A stretch of DNA of 49,883 nt. Source: Candidatus Termititenax persephonae. Lineage in GTDB: Bacteria > Margulisbacteria > Termititenacia > Termititenacales > Termititenacaceae. The notes beneath the pieces were generated by a model, which searched no databases, had not been told where the DNA came from, and worked only from the letters and a program-made list of their open reading frames with translations. Each line of letters begins with the position of its first letter. Position 1 is the first letter of the stretch. Location: positions 1 to 49,883 of the forward strand of contig BGZO01000008.1 in the NCBI GenBank assembly GCA_003864475.1, read 5' to 3'. Below are positions 1-8,940 of the stretch, one piece after another. Made by a program: the position numbers and the translations under genes.

Positions 1-117
1 GGTGTAAACCTTGAGGCAGACCCCGCGTTTTTGGGCGCAAGAGGCCATGGCCGGGGATTTAGTTTTGGCAACTTTTTTCCGACGACCTTTTTTTATCAAT
101 TGATTTATCGTAGACAT
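1..117 (-). CDS. rpsL: 30S ribosomal protein S12, 5' end only
   Basis: The complement of this stretch starts with ATG and encodes [18 protein letters not shown], followed by a [18 protein letters not shown] segment. This is the conserved N-terminus of S12, the decoding-centre protein of the 30S subunit. About 39 of the usual ~124 codons are present; the gene runs off the window's left edge. An AAGGA Shine-Dalgarno sequence precedes the ATG. The orientation is odd: rpsL normally sits directly upstream of rpsG on the same strand, but here it points away from rpsG across a 485-bp intergenic region. Identification rests on clear sequence similarity, so I am confident despite the truncation. Confidence 0.93.
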   Translation of the reverse strand, partial: MSTINQLIKKGRRKKVAKTKSPAMASCAQKRGVCLKVYT

Positions 118-204
118 CTAAAATCCTTTTTTAAATTTTCGCGCCAACTCACCAAGCTAAGGCACAAACTAATCCCCTCCCGTTTCACGGCAAAAAGGGC
201 GGTA

Positions 205-233
205 ATTATAGGGAATAGGGTAAAAACTGTCAA
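205..233 (-). promoter_or_regulatory. Strong sigma-70 promoter for rpsL
   Basis: On the minus strand a perfect TTGACA (233-228) is followed after exactly 17 nt by a perfect TATAAT (210-205). Transcription would start near 198, giving an rpsL leader of about 80 nt. Two consensus hexamers at the ideal spacing upstream of a ribosomal protein gene make this one of the firmest promoter calls in the window. Confidence 0.85.
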
Positions 234-427
234 CAGCTTGAGGCCACCGTCCGCACAACACTTATTTTGCTATCTTACATAGCCATCTGAGTCTCACAAT
301 GTGCTTGAAATTATGACTGATAATATAATCCAAATCACTTAGCGTGGCTACGGCAATAGGTTTTTCATTTTCAAACAATCAAATTGTTTCACTTTTTTTA
401 TTTACGCTATTTGGCCAATGTCTCGCT

Positions 428-450
428 ACCGCGAGACACCTCACCGCAGC
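428..450. repeat. Dispersed repeat core, copy in rpsG leader
   Basis: The 22-nt core CCGCGAGACACCTCACCGCAGC (429-450) occurs here and again within the repeat at 41883-41932, and with one C/T change in that at 39552-39601. The following bases (atacgctgccgcc) resemble gtatgcttcgcc in the other two copies. It is a family of short dispersed repeats, not a gene. Confidence 0.8.
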
Positions 451-460
451 ATACGCTGCC

Positions 461-493
461 GCCTCTCCTTGGCAAGGATTGGCAAGGAGAGGC
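461..493. repeat. Perfect 11-bp hairpin in rpsG leader
   Basis: GCCTCTCCTTG (461-471) is exactly complementary to CAAGGAGAGGC (483-493) around an 11-nt loop. No T-tract follows, so it is not an ordinary terminator. It adjoins the dispersed repeat and is probably part of the same element. Confidence 0.6.
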
Positions 494-530
494 AAATGCA
501 GATTTCCTTGTGCGCGACAGACTGGCGAGG

Positions 531-551
531 TGTTTTGCCCGCGGCAAAACA
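531..551. repeat. 9-bp hairpin, CGC loop
   Basis: TGTTTTGCC (531-539) pairs perfectly with GGCAAAACA (543-551). It lies 50 nt upstream of rpsG with no U-run after it. It could belong to the repeat block or act as an attenuator or leader structure for the superoperon; the sequence alone does not decide. Confidence 0.5.
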
Positions 552-601
552 TCGGAAAACCTAACACCCGGTGTGCCGCGTCTCTCGTGCGAAAACTTGA
601 A

Positions 602-1072
602 ATGTCGAGAAGAAATAGAGCAGTCAAGCGTGAAAAAAATCCGGACCCAGTTTTCAATAGTTATTTAGTTTCCGAAGCGATTAGTAAAATCATGTTGAAA
701 GGGTTGCGTTCTAAAGCGGAGCGCATCGTCTATGACACGATTAAACTGCTGGAAGAAAAAACCAAGAAGCCGGGCATTGATGTTTTCTCGGAAGCCATCA
801 ATAACATCAAGCCGGTCATGGAAGTCAAGTCCCGCCGGGTCGGTGGCGCGAACTATCAGGTGCCGGTCGAGGTCAGGCCGGAGCGGGCGCAGTCGCTGGC
901 CATTCGCTGGTTTATCACGGCGGCGCGGGCGCGCAAGGGCAAGAGCATGGTGGAACGCGCGACGGCGGAGATGCTGGACGCTTTCAATAATACCGGCGCG
1001 GCGATTAAGAAAAAAGACGACACGCACAAGATGGCAGAGGCCAATAAAGCTTTTGCCCATTTTAGATATTAG
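602..1072 (+). CDS. rpsG: 30S ribosomal protein S7
   Basis: Encodes a 156-residue S7, the usual length, which nucleates assembly of the 30S head. The ATG at 602 gives the typical N-terminus MSRRNRAVKREKNPD. An open frame continues upstream to 344 but passes through repeat DNA and should be ignored. Conserved blocks EVKSRRVGGANYQVPVEV and HKMAEANKAFAHFRY are present. The Shine-Dalgarno sequence is weak. It is followed 29 nt later by fusA, the normal str-operon order, but rpsL is missing from the upstream side. Confidence 0.95.
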   Translation: MSRRNRAVKREKNPDPVFNSYLVSEAISKIMLKGLRSKAERIVYDTIKLLEEKTKKPGIDVFSEAINNIKPVMEVKSRRVGGANYQVPVEVRPERAQSLAIRWFITAARARKGKSMVERATAEMLDAFNNTGAAIKKKDDTHKMAEANKAFAHFRY

Positions 1073-1101
1073 GGTTTTATTAAGGTATAAGGAGCAGGTA
1101 A

Positions 1102-3198
1102 TTGAGCGCCAGACAAGTAGAGTTGCAGAACACACGGAATATCGGCATTGCCGCGCACATTGACGCTGGCAAGACCACGCTGTCTGAGCGTATTTTGTTT
1201 TATACGGGCGTGTCGCACAAAATCGGCGAAGTGCATGACGGTCAGGCCATCATGGACTGGATGGTGCAGGAGCAGGAGCGCGGCATCACGATTACTTCGG
1301 CGGCGACCACTTGCTTCTGGAATTACCGCAATACCAAGCACCGCATCAACTTGATTGACACTCCGGGGCATGTGGACTTTACCGTGGAAGTGGAGCGTTC
1401 GTTGCGCGTGCTGGACGGCGTGGTGGCCGTCTTCTGTGCGGTGGGCGCGGTACAGCCGCAGTCCGAGACGGTCTGGCGGCAGGCGACGAGGTACAGAGTG
1501 CCGCGCATTGTTTTTGTCAACAAAATGGATCGCACGGGCGCGAATTTCTACCGCGTAGAGGAGCAGATTGTTGATAAATTAAATGGCCGCCCGATTCCCA
1601 TCCAACTGCCGATTGGCGTGGAGGATGATTTCAAGGGTGTCTTTGATTTGGTCAGCATGAAAGCGATTTATAGCAAGGGCGAGAAAGGCACGGAGCTGGA
1701 ATATTCTGACGAGATTCCTGAGGAGTTGCGGGACAAAGTTCCCGCCTATCGGGAAAAATTAATCGAAGCCGCCGCCGAGCAGGACGAGGCTTTGCTGGAA
1801 AAATACATGAATGACCCGGCGAGCCTGACCACCGAGGAGATTAAGCGCGGTTTGCGGGCCGGCGTGATTAAAACTGATTTTGTGGTGATGACCTGCGGTT
1901 CGGCTTTCAAAAATACCGCCGTACAACCTTTGCTGGATGCGGTTTGTGATTATCTGCCGACTCCCTTGGAGAAGCCAGTGTTTGGCACGAATACCGACAG
2001 CGGCGAGGATGTTACGGTCAAGGTTGCTGATTCCGAGAAATTTATCGGCTTGGCTTTCAAGGTGGCGACCGACCCCTTCGTGGGTCGCCTGACTTATGTG
2101 CGCATTTATTCTGGCACTCTGAAGTCCGGCTCTTATGTCGTCAACAATACCAAAGGCGCGAAGGAGCGGGTGGGGCGCTTGGTGCTGATGCACTCCAATA
2201 AGCGCGAGGAGATTGACGAAGTACATGCCGGCGATATCTGCGGCGTGATTGGCTTGAAGGACACGACCACGGGCAATACACTGGCGGACGACGGCAATAA
2301 TATCGTCTTGGAAGCGATGACTTTCCCGGAAACAGTCATCGACGTGGCGATTGAGCCGAAGACCAAGGCCGACCAAGAAAAAATGGGCGAGGCTCTCAAA
2401 AAACTGGCGGAGGAAGACCCGACGTTCAAAGTGCGTTCCGATGAGCAGACCCAGCAGACGATTATTTCCGGCATGGGTGAGTTGCATTTGGAAATCATCG
2501 TTGACCGCATGGTGCGTGAGTTTAAGGTCGAGGCCAATGTGGGCAAGCCGCAGGTGGCTTACCGGGAGACAATCCGCAAGTCGGTGGAGCAAGAGGGCAA
2601 GCACATCAAGCAGTCGGGTGGTCATGGTCAGTACGGTCATGTCTGGTTGCGCATCGAGCCGAACGAAAAAGGCAAAGGCTATGAATTTGTCAATGAAATC
2701 GTCGGCGGTGTGGTGCCGCGCGAGTTTATCACTCCCGTGGACAAGGGCGCGAAAAATGCCTTGGCTTCCGGTGTCTTGGCGGGTTTCCCGCTGGTCGATG
2801 TCAAGGTTGCGCTGTTCGACGGCTCATACCATGATGTGGATTCCTCGGACATTGCTTTCCAATTGGCCGCCAATGAGGCGATTAAAGAAGGTGTACCCAA
2901 ATGCAACCCGGTTTTGCTGGAGCCGGTAATGAAAGTCGAGGTCGAAGTCCCGGAGGTAAATTCCGGCGACGTGATTGGCGATTTGAGCAGCCGCCGCGGG
3001 CGCATTGAGGGCATGGAGTCCATTCGCGGTGCGCAGATTATCAAGGCCAAGGTGCCGCTGGCGGAGATGTTTGGTTACTCCACGGATTTGCGCAGTAAGA
3101 CGCAGGGACGCGGCACGTACACCATGGAGTTTTCCGATTATGAGGAAGCCCCCAAGAATGTAACCGAGGCGATTATCAGCAAGTATAAAGGCAATTAG
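1102..3198 (+). CDS. fusA: Translation elongation factor G
   Basis: A 698-residue EF-G, full length for the family. It is the cytoplasmic GTPase that drives ribosomal translocation. The G domain shows AHIDAGKTT (18-26), IDTPGH (85-90) and NKMD (140-143). Start is TTG at 1102, 6 nt after an AAGGAGCAGG ribosome-binding site; no better start exists. In many bacteria tuf follows, but here rpsJ comes directly 41 nt later and no EF-Tu gene is in the window. Confidence 0.97.
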   Translation: MSARQVELQNTRNIGIAAHIDAGKTTLSERILFYTGVSHKIGEVHDGQAIMDWMVQEQERGITITSAATTCFWNYRNTKHRINLIDTPGHVDFTVEVERSLRVLDGVVAVFCAVGAVQPQSETVWRQATRYRVPRIVFVNKMDRTGANFYRVEEQIVDKLNGRPIPIQLPIGVEDDFKGVFDLVSMKAIYSKGEKGTELEYSDEIPEELRDKVPAYREKLIEAAAEQDEALLEKYMNDPASLTTEEIKRGLRAGVIKTDFVVMTCGSAFKNTAVQPLLDAVCDYLPTPLEKPVFGTNTDSGEDVTVKVADSEKFIGLAFKVATDPFVGRLTYVRIYSGTLKSGSYVVNNTKGAKERVGRLVLMHSNKREEIDEVHAGDICGVIGLKDTTTGNTLADDGNNIVLEAMTFPETVIDVAIEPKTKADQEKMGEALKKLAEEDPTFKVRSDEQTQQTIISGMGELHLEIIVDRMVREFKVEANVGKPQVAYRETIRKSVEQEGKHIKQSGGHGQYGHVWLRIEPNEKGKGYEFVNEIVGGVVPREFITPVDKGAKNALASGVLAGFPLVDVKVALFDGSYHDVDSSDIAFQLAANEAIKEGVPKCNPVLLEPVMKVEVEVPEVNSGDVIGDLSSRRGRIEGMESIRGAQIIKAKVPLAEMFGYSTDLRSKTQGRGTYTMEFSDYEEAPKNVTEAIISKYKGN

Positions 3199-3239
3199 AG
3201 GTTATTTTTGCCAGATGCAAGACAAGAAAGGAAAAGCTT

Positions 3240-3572
3240 GTGGCTACGAAAACTAAAATAAAAGCCAATCAAAAAGTCAGGATTAAGCTGAAGGCTTTTG
3301 ACCATCGCCTGCTGGATCAATCTTCCGGCAAGATTGTGAACACCGCACAGCGTTCGGGTGCGAAAGTTTTTGGACCGATACCCCTGCCGACGGACATCAA
3401 GCGTTGGACAGTTTTGAAATCGCCGCATGTCAATAAAAATTCCGGCGAACACTTTGACTTGCGGATTCACAAGCGTTTGATTGATATTATCGACCCGCCG
3501 GCCACGACGGTGGATGCGCTGATGAAACTGGACTTGCCAGCGGGCGTGGATATCGAAATAAAAGTACAGTAA
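3240..3572 (+). CDS. rpsJ: 30S ribosomal protein S10
   Basis: A 110-residue S10, a few residues longer than the usual 102-105. It lies in the 30S head and is the first gene of the classical S10 cluster. Conserved segments [15 protein letters not shown] and [20 protein letters not shown] are clear. The start is GTG at 3240 after a good GAAAGGAA site. rplC follows after 13 nt, so co-transcription is expected. Confidence 0.96.
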   Translation: MATKTKIKANQKVRIKLKAFDHRLLDQSSGKIVNTAQRSGAKVFGPIPLPTDIKRWTVLKSPHVNKNSGEHFDLRIHKRLIDIIDPPATTVDALMKLDLPAGVDIEIKVQ

Positions 3573-3585
3573 AAGAGGCTGAATA

Positions 3586-4239
3586 ATGAAAAGTATTTTA
3601 GGCAGAAAAATTGGCATGACACAGGTTTTCACGGCTGACGGTTTGGCGCAGGCCGTAACCGTTATCGAGTGCGGCCCGTGCGTTGTCCTGCAAGCCAAGA
3701 AAAAGGACGGCCCGGACGGCTATTCCGCTTTGCGCCTGGGTTTTCTCGACCAGAAGCAGGCGAACAAAGCCGACCTCGGCAGCGCCAAAAAGGTTAATCT
3801 CGAAAAGGCAAAAAGATATATTCGTGAAGTGCGTGTCCCCGCTGCGCTGGATATTCCCGCTGGCTCGGTCATCGATAGCTCGCTGTTTGTGGCGGGTGAG
3901 AAAGTTTCGGTGTCCGGCACGAGCATCGGCAAAGGTTTTCAGGGCGCGATTAAGCGGCACGGGTTCACGATTGGCCCGCGCAGCCACGGTTCAAAAAACA
4001 ATCGCATTACTGGTTCACAGCGTTTCATGGACCGGGGCGGGCGCATCCCGTCGGGCGCAAAAATGCCTGGACATATGGGCGCGGAGCGTGTTACAATTCG
4101 CGGCCTCAAGGTTGTTGAGGTTTTGCCAGACAAAAATGTTATTCTTGTCAGCGGCGCTATACCGGGCCCGAAAAACGGGTTGGTTGTTGTAAGCAACCGC
4201 CATGCCGAATACGACGCTGGGAAAATAGCGGTAAAATAA
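3586..4239 (+). CDS. rplC: 50S ribosomal protein L3
   Basis: A 217-residue L3, which binds near the 3' end of 23S rRNA and helps start 50S assembly. MKSILGRKIGMTQVF is the family N-terminus, and the loop region HGSKNNRITGSQ...GRIPSGAKMPGHMG is intact. Located in standard order between rpsJ and rplD. Confidence 0.97.
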   Translation: MKSILGRKIGMTQVFTADGLAQAVTVIECGPCVVLQAKKKDGPDGYSALRLGFLDQKQANKADLGSAKKVNLEKAKRYIREVRVPAALDIPAGSVIDSSLFVAGEKVSVSGTSIGKGFQGAIKRHGFTIGPRSHGSKNNRITGSQRFMDRGGRIPSGAKMPGHMGAERVTIRGLKVVEVLPDKNVILVSGAIPGPKNGLVVVSNRHAEYDAGKIAVK

Positions 4240-4258
4240 TAAAAGGATTAGAGAGCAA

Positions 4259-4879
4259 ATGACGGCAGAAATGAAAGTGTTTGATTTGACTGCTCAGCCA
4301 GTTGGATTGATAACGCTCAATGAAAAAGTGTTCAACGCCAAGGTCAATAAGGGCTTGGTGCATCTGGCGGTTTTGAGTTATTTGGCGGCGCGCCGGGCCG
4401 GCACGCACAGCACTTTGACCAAATCAGAAGTGCGCGGCGGCGGACGCAAGCCCTTTGCGCAAAAAGGCACGGGCAATGCCCGGCGCGGGTCGAGCCGCTC
4501 CCCGTTGATTCCCGGCGGCGGTGTGGCGCATGGGCCGCAGCCGCGTGATTATGCTTTTGTCATGACGAAGAGCATGAAAAAAGCGGCGTTGCGTTCCGCG
4601 CTGACGGATAAAAAAGAAAATATGATTGTTTTGAAAAATTTGGACATCGCCCAGCCGAAGACCAAAGAAATGCAGAAGGTCTTGCGGAGTTTTAAATTGG
4701 CGGACAAGGCCTTGTTTGTGGATGAGACTTTGCCCGTTAATGCTGCGCGGGCGGGGCGGAATATTCCGGCCATCAAGACCGAGAATGTGAAAAATCTTAC
4801 GGTTTATGATTTGCTGAAGCACGACAAATTTTTTGTTACCGAGGCGGCTGTGCGTAAACTGGAGGAAATATTGGCATGA
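4259..4879 (+). CDS. rplD: 50S ribosomal protein L4
   Basis: A 206-residue L4, which lines the peptide exit tunnel and in some bacteria represses its own operon. The tunnel loop GGGRKPFAQKGTGNARRGSS is present. The start at 4259 gives MTAEMKVFDL; the internal ATG at 4271 is an alternative. Its stop overlaps the rplW start by 4 nt, which suggests translational coupling. Confidence 0.96.
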   Translation: MTAEMKVFDLTAQPVGLITLNEKVFNAKVNKGLVHLAVLSYLAARRAGTHSTLTKSEVRGGGRKPFAQKGTGNARRGSSRSPLIPGGGVAHGPQPRDYAFVMTKSMKKAALRSALTDKKENMIVLKNLDIAQPKTKEMQKVLRSFKLADKALFVDETLPVNAARAGRNIPAIKTENVKNLTVYDLLKHDKFFVTEAAVRKLEEILA

Positions 4880-5160
4880 GTTCTCTATATGCAGTGCTGG
4901 TTAAGCCAGTCATAACGGAAAAAAGCAATGTCGCCTTGGGTAAAAATGTTTATACCTTTATCGTGCGGCGCGGTGCCACCAAGGTTGACGTGCGCAACGC
5001 GGTTGAGAAAATTTATGCCGTCAAGGTGGCCAAGGTAAATACGCAAAATGTCGAGGGCAAGAAACGCCGTTATGGACGGATTAGCGGTCAAGAGTCCGAC
5101 GAAAAAAAGGCGATTGTTTACCTGTCCGCCGGGCAAAAGATTGACGCTTTGTTAGGTTAA
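4876..5160 (+). CDS. rplW: 50S ribosomal protein L23
   Basis: A 94-residue L23, the protein at the tunnel exit that docks trigger factor and [15 protein letters not shown] and [20 protein letters not shown] match the family. ATG overlaps the rplD stop codon (ATGA). Confidence 0.96.
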   Translation: MSSLYAVLVKPVITEKSNVALGKNVYTFIVRRGATKVDVRNAVEKIYAVKVAKVNTQNVEGKKRRYGRISGQESDEKKAIVYLSAGQKIDALLG

Positions 5161-5171
5161 GAGGAGAAAAA

Positions 5172-6002
5172 ATGGGCGTGCGGAGAATAAAACCTATTTG
5201 TAATGCCAGCAGAAATACGATTCTGTATGATTTTGCTGAGTTGACGGCGGATAAGCCGGAGAAAAGTCTTTTGCGGGCGGCCAAGAAAACTTCGGGACGC
5301 AATAATCAGGGCAAAATCACTTGTCGGCACAAAGGCGGCGGCCAGAAAAACTTTTTCCGTCTGATTGATTTTAACCGCCAAAAGGACAATATCCCAGCCA
5401 AGGTCGTTTCGATTGAATATGACCCCAACCGCACGGCGCGTATCGCCTTGTTGAGTTACGCGGACGGCGCCAAGAGTTATATTCTCGCCCCGCGCGGCTT
5501 GCAGGTCGGCGACACGCTGTCCTCTGGACAGGACGCGGATATTCGTCCGGGCAATGCTTTGCCGCTGGGCGCGATACCCGTCGGTACGGTCGTGCATAAT
5601 GTCGAGTTGATTGCTGGCCGGGGCGCACAGTTGGCGCGTTCGGCGGGGACCTCGATTCAGCTCATGGCCAAAGAGGGCGACTATGCGGTTTTGCGTATGC
5701 CGTCTTCGGAGCTGCGCTTGGTGCGGCTGGAATGTCGTGCGACGGTCGGCGTGGTTTCCAATGAAGACCATTTCAATATCAAACTGGGCAAGGCGGGACG
5801 CGCCCGCTGGAAAGGTTTGCGCCCGGAAGTCCGCGGCTCCGTGATGAATCCGGTGGAGCATCCGCACGGCGGCGGCGAGGGTCGCGCTCCGGTCGGGCAT
5901 CCCGGCCCGATGACCCCTTGGGGCAAGCCGGCTCTGGGCAAGAAGACCCGCAAGCTGAAAAAACCGTCGACGAAGCTGATTATTCGCCGCAAAAAGAAAT
6001 AA
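5172..6002 (+). CDS. rplB: 50S ribosomal protein L2
   Basis: A 276-residue L2 of normal length, required for subunit association and peptidyl transferase activity. The C-terminal [20 protein letters not shown] segment, which includes the conserved histidine region, is intact, and the tail is basic. A GAGGAG site precedes the ATG. Confidence 0.97.
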   Translation: MGVRRIKPICNASRNTILYDFAELTADKPEKSLLRAAKKTSGRNNQGKITCRHKGGGQKNFFRLIDFNRQKDNIPAKVVSIEYDPNRTARIALLSYADGAKSYILAPRGLQVGDTLSSGQDADIRPGNALPLGAIPVGTVVHNVELIAGRGAQLARSAGTSIQLMAKEGDYAVLRMPSSELRLVRLECRATVGVVSNEDHFNIKLGKAGRARWKGLRPEVRGSVMNPVEHPHGGGEGRAPVGHPGPMTPWGKPALGKKTRKLKKPSTKLIIRRKKK

Positions 6003-6012
6003 GGAGAGGTAA

Positions 6013-6297
6013 ATGTCTAGGTCGTCTAAAAAAGGCCCGTTTTGCGATGAGCATCTGTTGCGGAAAGTGCAGAAGCTGAACGAGGCTGGCGAGAAAAAAC
6101 TAATAAAAACTTGGTCGCGCCGCTCGGCGGTTTTCCCTGATTTTGTCGGGCATACCATCGCGGTGCATAACGGCAATAAGCATATCCCGATTTATATTAC
6201 AGAAAATATGGTCGGACATAAGCTGGGCGAGTTTGCGCATACGCGGACATTTAGGGCGCACGGTGGCACACAGAAAAAAGAAGAGGGACACGCATAA
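6013..6297 (+). CDS. rpsS: 30S ribosomal protein S19
   Basis: A 94-residue S19, which sits in the 30S head near the A-site finger contact. [16 protein letters not shown] and [18 protein letters not shown] are diagnostic. Its TAA overlaps the rplV ATG (TAATG). Confidence 0.96.
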   Translation: MSRSSKKGPFCDEHLLRKVQKLNEAGEKKLIKTWSRRSAVFPDFVGHTIAVHNGNKHIPIYITENMVGHKLGEFAHTRTFRAHGGTQKKEEGHA

Positions 6298-6692
6298 TGG
6301 CGGAGAAGAAAAATGAGAAGACAGCGGCGGCGGCGGAAGTGGTTAAGAGCCAGCCCCTGATTAAAGCGGAGGCGAAAATGGTGCGCATCTCGCCGCGCAA
6401 GGTTGGCCGTATTTTAAAATTAATCCGCGGTAAAAAAGCCGCGGCGGGCTTGACGGTTTTGCGCTTTTTGCCACATTCGGCGGCGCGTTATATTGAGAAA
6501 GTACTGCATTCGGCGATTGCCAACGCCGAGCATAATAACAAGCTGGCGAAAGACAATCTGGTTATCGCGCAGGCGGTGGCGAATAGCGGAGTTCTCTTGA
6601 AGCGTTGGCGGGCGGGCGGCAAAGGCCGCGCCCAGCGCATAAAAAAATACACTGCGCATATTCGGATTGCCGTCCAGGAAGGGAGCAAGTAA
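6297..6692 (+). CDS. rplV: 50S ribosomal protein L22
   Basis: A 131-residue L22, a tunnel-wall protein. The first ~20 residues are a charged Lys/Glu/Ala extension beyond the usual core; the core begins at about KAEAKMVRISPRKV and ends GRAQRIKKYTAHIRI. The stop shares one base with the rpsC start. Confidence 0.95.
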   Translation: MAEKKNEKTAAAAEVVKSQPLIKAEAKMVRISPRKVGRILKLIRGKKAAAGLTVLRFLPHSAARYIEKVLHSAIANAEHNNKLAKDNLVIAQAVANSGVLLKRWRAGGKGRAQRIKKYTAHIRIAVQEGSK

Positions 6693-7399
6693 TGGGGCAT
6701 AAGTCGGATCCGCGCTCGTTGCGGCTGGGCATTAATAAAGAATGGGATCGCGTCTGGTACGCTTCCAAAAAAGATTTCCCGAAATTCTTTTTGGAAGACC
6801 AGCAGATTGAAGATTTTGTCAAAACCAAGCTGAATAAAGCAGGTATCTCGCGCGTGGTTATTCGCCGCCGGGACAAGGACAAACAGGTTACGGTCGATGT
6901 TTTTACGGCGCGTCCCGGCATGATTATCGGCAAGGGCGGACAGGATGCCGAGATTTTTAAACAACAGCTGAGCAGATTAGTCGGCAAGACCGTGCAGTTG
7001 AATATCAATGAGTCCGCCAATGTAAATACCTGCGCCGTTTTGCTGGCGGAAAATGTCGCCTCGCAGTTGGAGCGGCGTATCGCTTTTCGCCGCGCCATGA
7101 AGCAGATTATTACCAAGGCTCTGAAGTCCGGCGCACAGGGCATTAAAGTGATGGTGTCCGGTCGTCTGGCTGGCGCGGAGATTGCGCGCACTGAATGGTA
7201 TCGGGAGGGGCGGGTGCCTCTGCATACTTTCCGGGCGGACGTGGACTATGCCGTGGCGGAGGCGCAGACTACTTACGGCAAGATTGGCGTGAAAGTTTGG
7301 GTTTACAAGGGCGATATTTTGGATAAAAAAGATGTGAAATTGGAATTGCGCCCGGCGGATGTGGAGATAGAGGAGGAAAAAGAAAGTGTTAATGCCTAA
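6692..7399 (+). CDS. rpsC: 30S ribosomal protein S3
   Basis: A 235-residue S3, part of the mRNA entry site with helicase-like function. I start at the ATG at 6692 (MGHKSDPRSLRLGINKEWDR), the family N-terminus, rather than at an upstream in-frame codon inside rplV. The KH domain motif PGMIIGKGGQD is visible near residue 75. The C-terminal end is acidic (EIEEEKE) and overlaps rplP. Confidence 0.96.
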   Translation: MGHKSDPRSLRLGINKEWDRVWYASKKDFPKFFLEDQQIEDFVKTKLNKAGISRVVIRRRDKDKQVTVDVFTARPGMIIGKGGQDAEIFKQQLSRLVGKTVQLNINESANVNTCAVLLAENVASQLERRIAFRRAMKQIITKALKSGAQGIKVMVSGRLAGAEIARTEWYREGRVPLHTFRADVDYAVAEAQTTYGKIGVKVWVYKGDILDKKDVKLELRPADVEIEEEKESVNA

Positions 7400-7793
7400 G
7401 CGCACCAAGTACCGCAAGCAGCAGCGCGGCAAAAACCGCGGCGTGGCTTCACGCGGCAACAAAGTGTCTTTCGGCGAGTATGGCTTGATGTCGCTGGATA
7501 ATTGTGCCTTGACCAGCCGTCAGATTGAGGCGGCGCGCAAGGCCATCACGCATCATGTCCTCAAGGGCGGCAAGATTTGGATTCGCGTTTTTCCGGACCA
7601 TGTGGTTACGCAGCGTCCAGCCGACTCGCGCATGGGCAAGGGCAAGGGTGCGCCCGTCTTGTGGGTAGCCAAAGTCCGCGCGGGCAAGGTGTTATTTGAG
7701 GTAAGCGGTTTAAACAACGAGACTGCGCAGAAGGCTTTGGCTTCAGCCGGGCATAAGCTGCCCTGCCATGTGAAGTTTGTGGCGGCAGAGTAA
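7386..7793 (+). CDS. rplP: 50S ribosomal protein L16
   Basis: A 135-residue L16, which organises the A-site side of the 50S subunit. Start GTG at 7386 gives the family sequence MLMPKRTKYRKQQRGKNRG; the ATG at 7392 (MPKRT) is the alternative. A strong GAGGAGG site lies inside the end of rpsC. The two genes overlap by 14 nt. Confidence 0.95.
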   Translation: MLMPKRTKYRKQQRGKNRGVASRGNKVSFGEYGLMSLDNCALTSRQIEAARKAITHHVLKGGKIWIRVFPDHVVTQRPADSRMGKGKGAPVLWVAKVRAGKVLFEVSGLNNETAQKALASAGHKLPCHVKFVAAE

Positions 7794-7806
7794 TTGAGGA
7801 GCAAGA

Positions 7807-8247
7807 ATGTTGACTTTAGAAGAGATTAGAAAAATGGACAGGGCCGCGCTGGAGCAAAAAGTCGCGGAGTTAAAGAAAGAATATTTTGAAAAAAAACAAA
7901 AATTGTTGCGCGGCGAGCATAAGAATATCGCGGAGTTTAGGCAAATCCGCCGCACGATTGCCCGGCTCTTGACCGTGGCGCAGACTTTGCCGCCTGTGGT
8001 CAGGGAGCGGAAGATTGAGACTGGCGGGGAGAAAAAACCGGAAGAGCCGGAAAATAAAAAAGATAAAAAAGAGATAAAGAAAGTTAAGCCCGCCACCCAA
8101 AAAGAACCGAGACATGAAGCCAAGGCGGTAAAGGAAAAAGCAGACAAAGAGCCGAAGAAAGAAACGAAAAAAGAGACAGAAAAGGCTGAGAAAAAACCAG
8201 CCAAGCCAGCGGTCAAGAAGACCGCCAAAAAGGAGAAACGTAAATAA
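7807..8247 (+). CDS. rpmC: 50S ribosomal protein L29 with long charged tail
   Basis: The first ~65 of 146 residues form a normal L29 (MLTLEEIRKMDRAALEQKV ... EFRQIRRTIARLLT), the small two-helix protein at the tunnel exit that contacts SRP. The remaining ~75 residues are a low-complexity tail rich in Lys, Glu, Pro and Ala. L29 is normally 60-75 residues, so this doubles its length. The tail is one open frame that ends in an ATG overlap with rpsQ, so it is not a sequencing artefact of a simple readthrough. Position between rplP and rpsQ confirms the identity. Confidence 0.93.
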   Translation: MLTLEEIRKMDRAALEQKVAELKKEYFEKKQKLLRGEHKNIAEFRQIRRTIARLLTVAQTLPPVVRERKIETGGEKKPEEPENKKDKKEIKKVKPATQKEPRHEAKAVKEKADKEPKKETKKETEKAEKKPAKPAVKKTAKKEKRK

Positions 8248-8549
8248 TGCGCGGGACAAAAAAAGTTCGTCGGGGAATCGTGGTCAGCAGTAAGATGAGC
8301 AAGACGATTGTGGTGCGGGTCGACACGCAAAAAGCGCATCCGCAGTTCGGTAAAATCATCACGGTCAGCAATAAGTTTCATGCCCATGATGAGCAAAACA
8401 CTGCCCAGCCGGGCGATGAGGTTTTGATTATGGAGACGCGCAAATTGAGCCGGACTAAGAATTGGCGTTTGGTGGAGATTGTGAAAAAGGGTGCCAAGTC
8501 CTTGGAAACCAAGGTCGAGAACAGTTTGGACAATATCGATAAGCTATAG
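8247..8549 (+). CDS. rpsQ: 30S ribosomal protein S17
   Basis: A 100-residue S17, slightly longer than usual at the C-terminus. RRGIVVSSKMSKTIVVRV and ETRKLSRTKNWRLVEIV are family hallmarks. It binds 16S rRNA helix 11. The start overlaps the end of rpmC by one base. Confidence 0.95.
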   Translation: MRGTKKVRRGIVVSSKMSKTIVVRVDTQKAHPQFGKIITVSNKFHAHDEQNTAQPGDEVLIMETRKLSRTKNWRLVEIVKKGAKSLETKVENSLDNIDKL

Positions 8550-8560
8550 GAGAAGCGGGC

Positions 8561-8932
8561 ATGTTACAGCGTGAGTCAAGAATGGTAGTGGCGGATAATA
8601 GCGGGGCGCGTGAGGCCTTGATTATGCATATTCCCGGCAATTCTTACCAAAAAGAGGTGTCGGTCGGCTCAATCGTTACCGTCGTGATAAAAAAAGCCTC
8701 GGTGGGCATGACGGTCAAAAAAGCCGAAGTGCAGAAGGCCGTGGTGGTCAGGACGAAAAGGCCGTTGCGCCGTCCGGACGGCACGTATCTGCGTTTTGAC
8801 GATAACGCCTGCGTGATTATCGACCCGAAAACTAAAGAACCGAAAGGCACGCGTATTTTTGGGCCGGTGGCCCGTGAATTGAAAGACCGGGGTTATGCGA
8901 AAATTATTTCGCGCGCCTCGGAAGTGTTGTAG
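8561..8932 (+). CDS. rplN: 50S ribosomal protein L14
   Basis: A 123-residue L14, exact family length, at the subunit interface. MLQRESRMVVADNSGARE and GTRIFGPVARELKDRGYAKI are diagnostic. Confidence 0.97.
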   Translation: MLQRESRMVVADNSGAREALIMHIPGNSYQKEVSVGSIVTVVIKKASVGMTVKKAEVQKAVVVRTKRPLRRPDGTYLRFDDNACVIIDPKTKEPKGTRIFGPVARELKDRGYAKIISRASEVL

Positions 8933-8940
8933 GAGACGGC

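Larger units (their letters stand above)
118..601. other. Long rpsL-rpsG intergenic region
   Basis: No credible gene lies here; open frames on both strands are unrelated to known proteins and read through repeat DNA. It holds the rpsL promoter (205-233), an AT-rich stretch with a possible plus-strand TATAAT at 324-329 lacking a good -35, and at 420-560 a compact block of repeat and hairpin DNA. The block also contains TTCCTTGTGCGCGA (504-517), which recurs in the tandem repeat near 31627. Confidence 0.6.

Noticed and set aside
344-601. Upstream extension of the rpsG reading frame (start at 344)
   Set aside because: It translates hairpin and repeat DNA; S7 length and N-terminus fit ATG 602.
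1759-2640. Long minus-strand ORF inside fusA
   Set aside because: It is an antisense shadow of the EF-G gene, caused by its codon bias.
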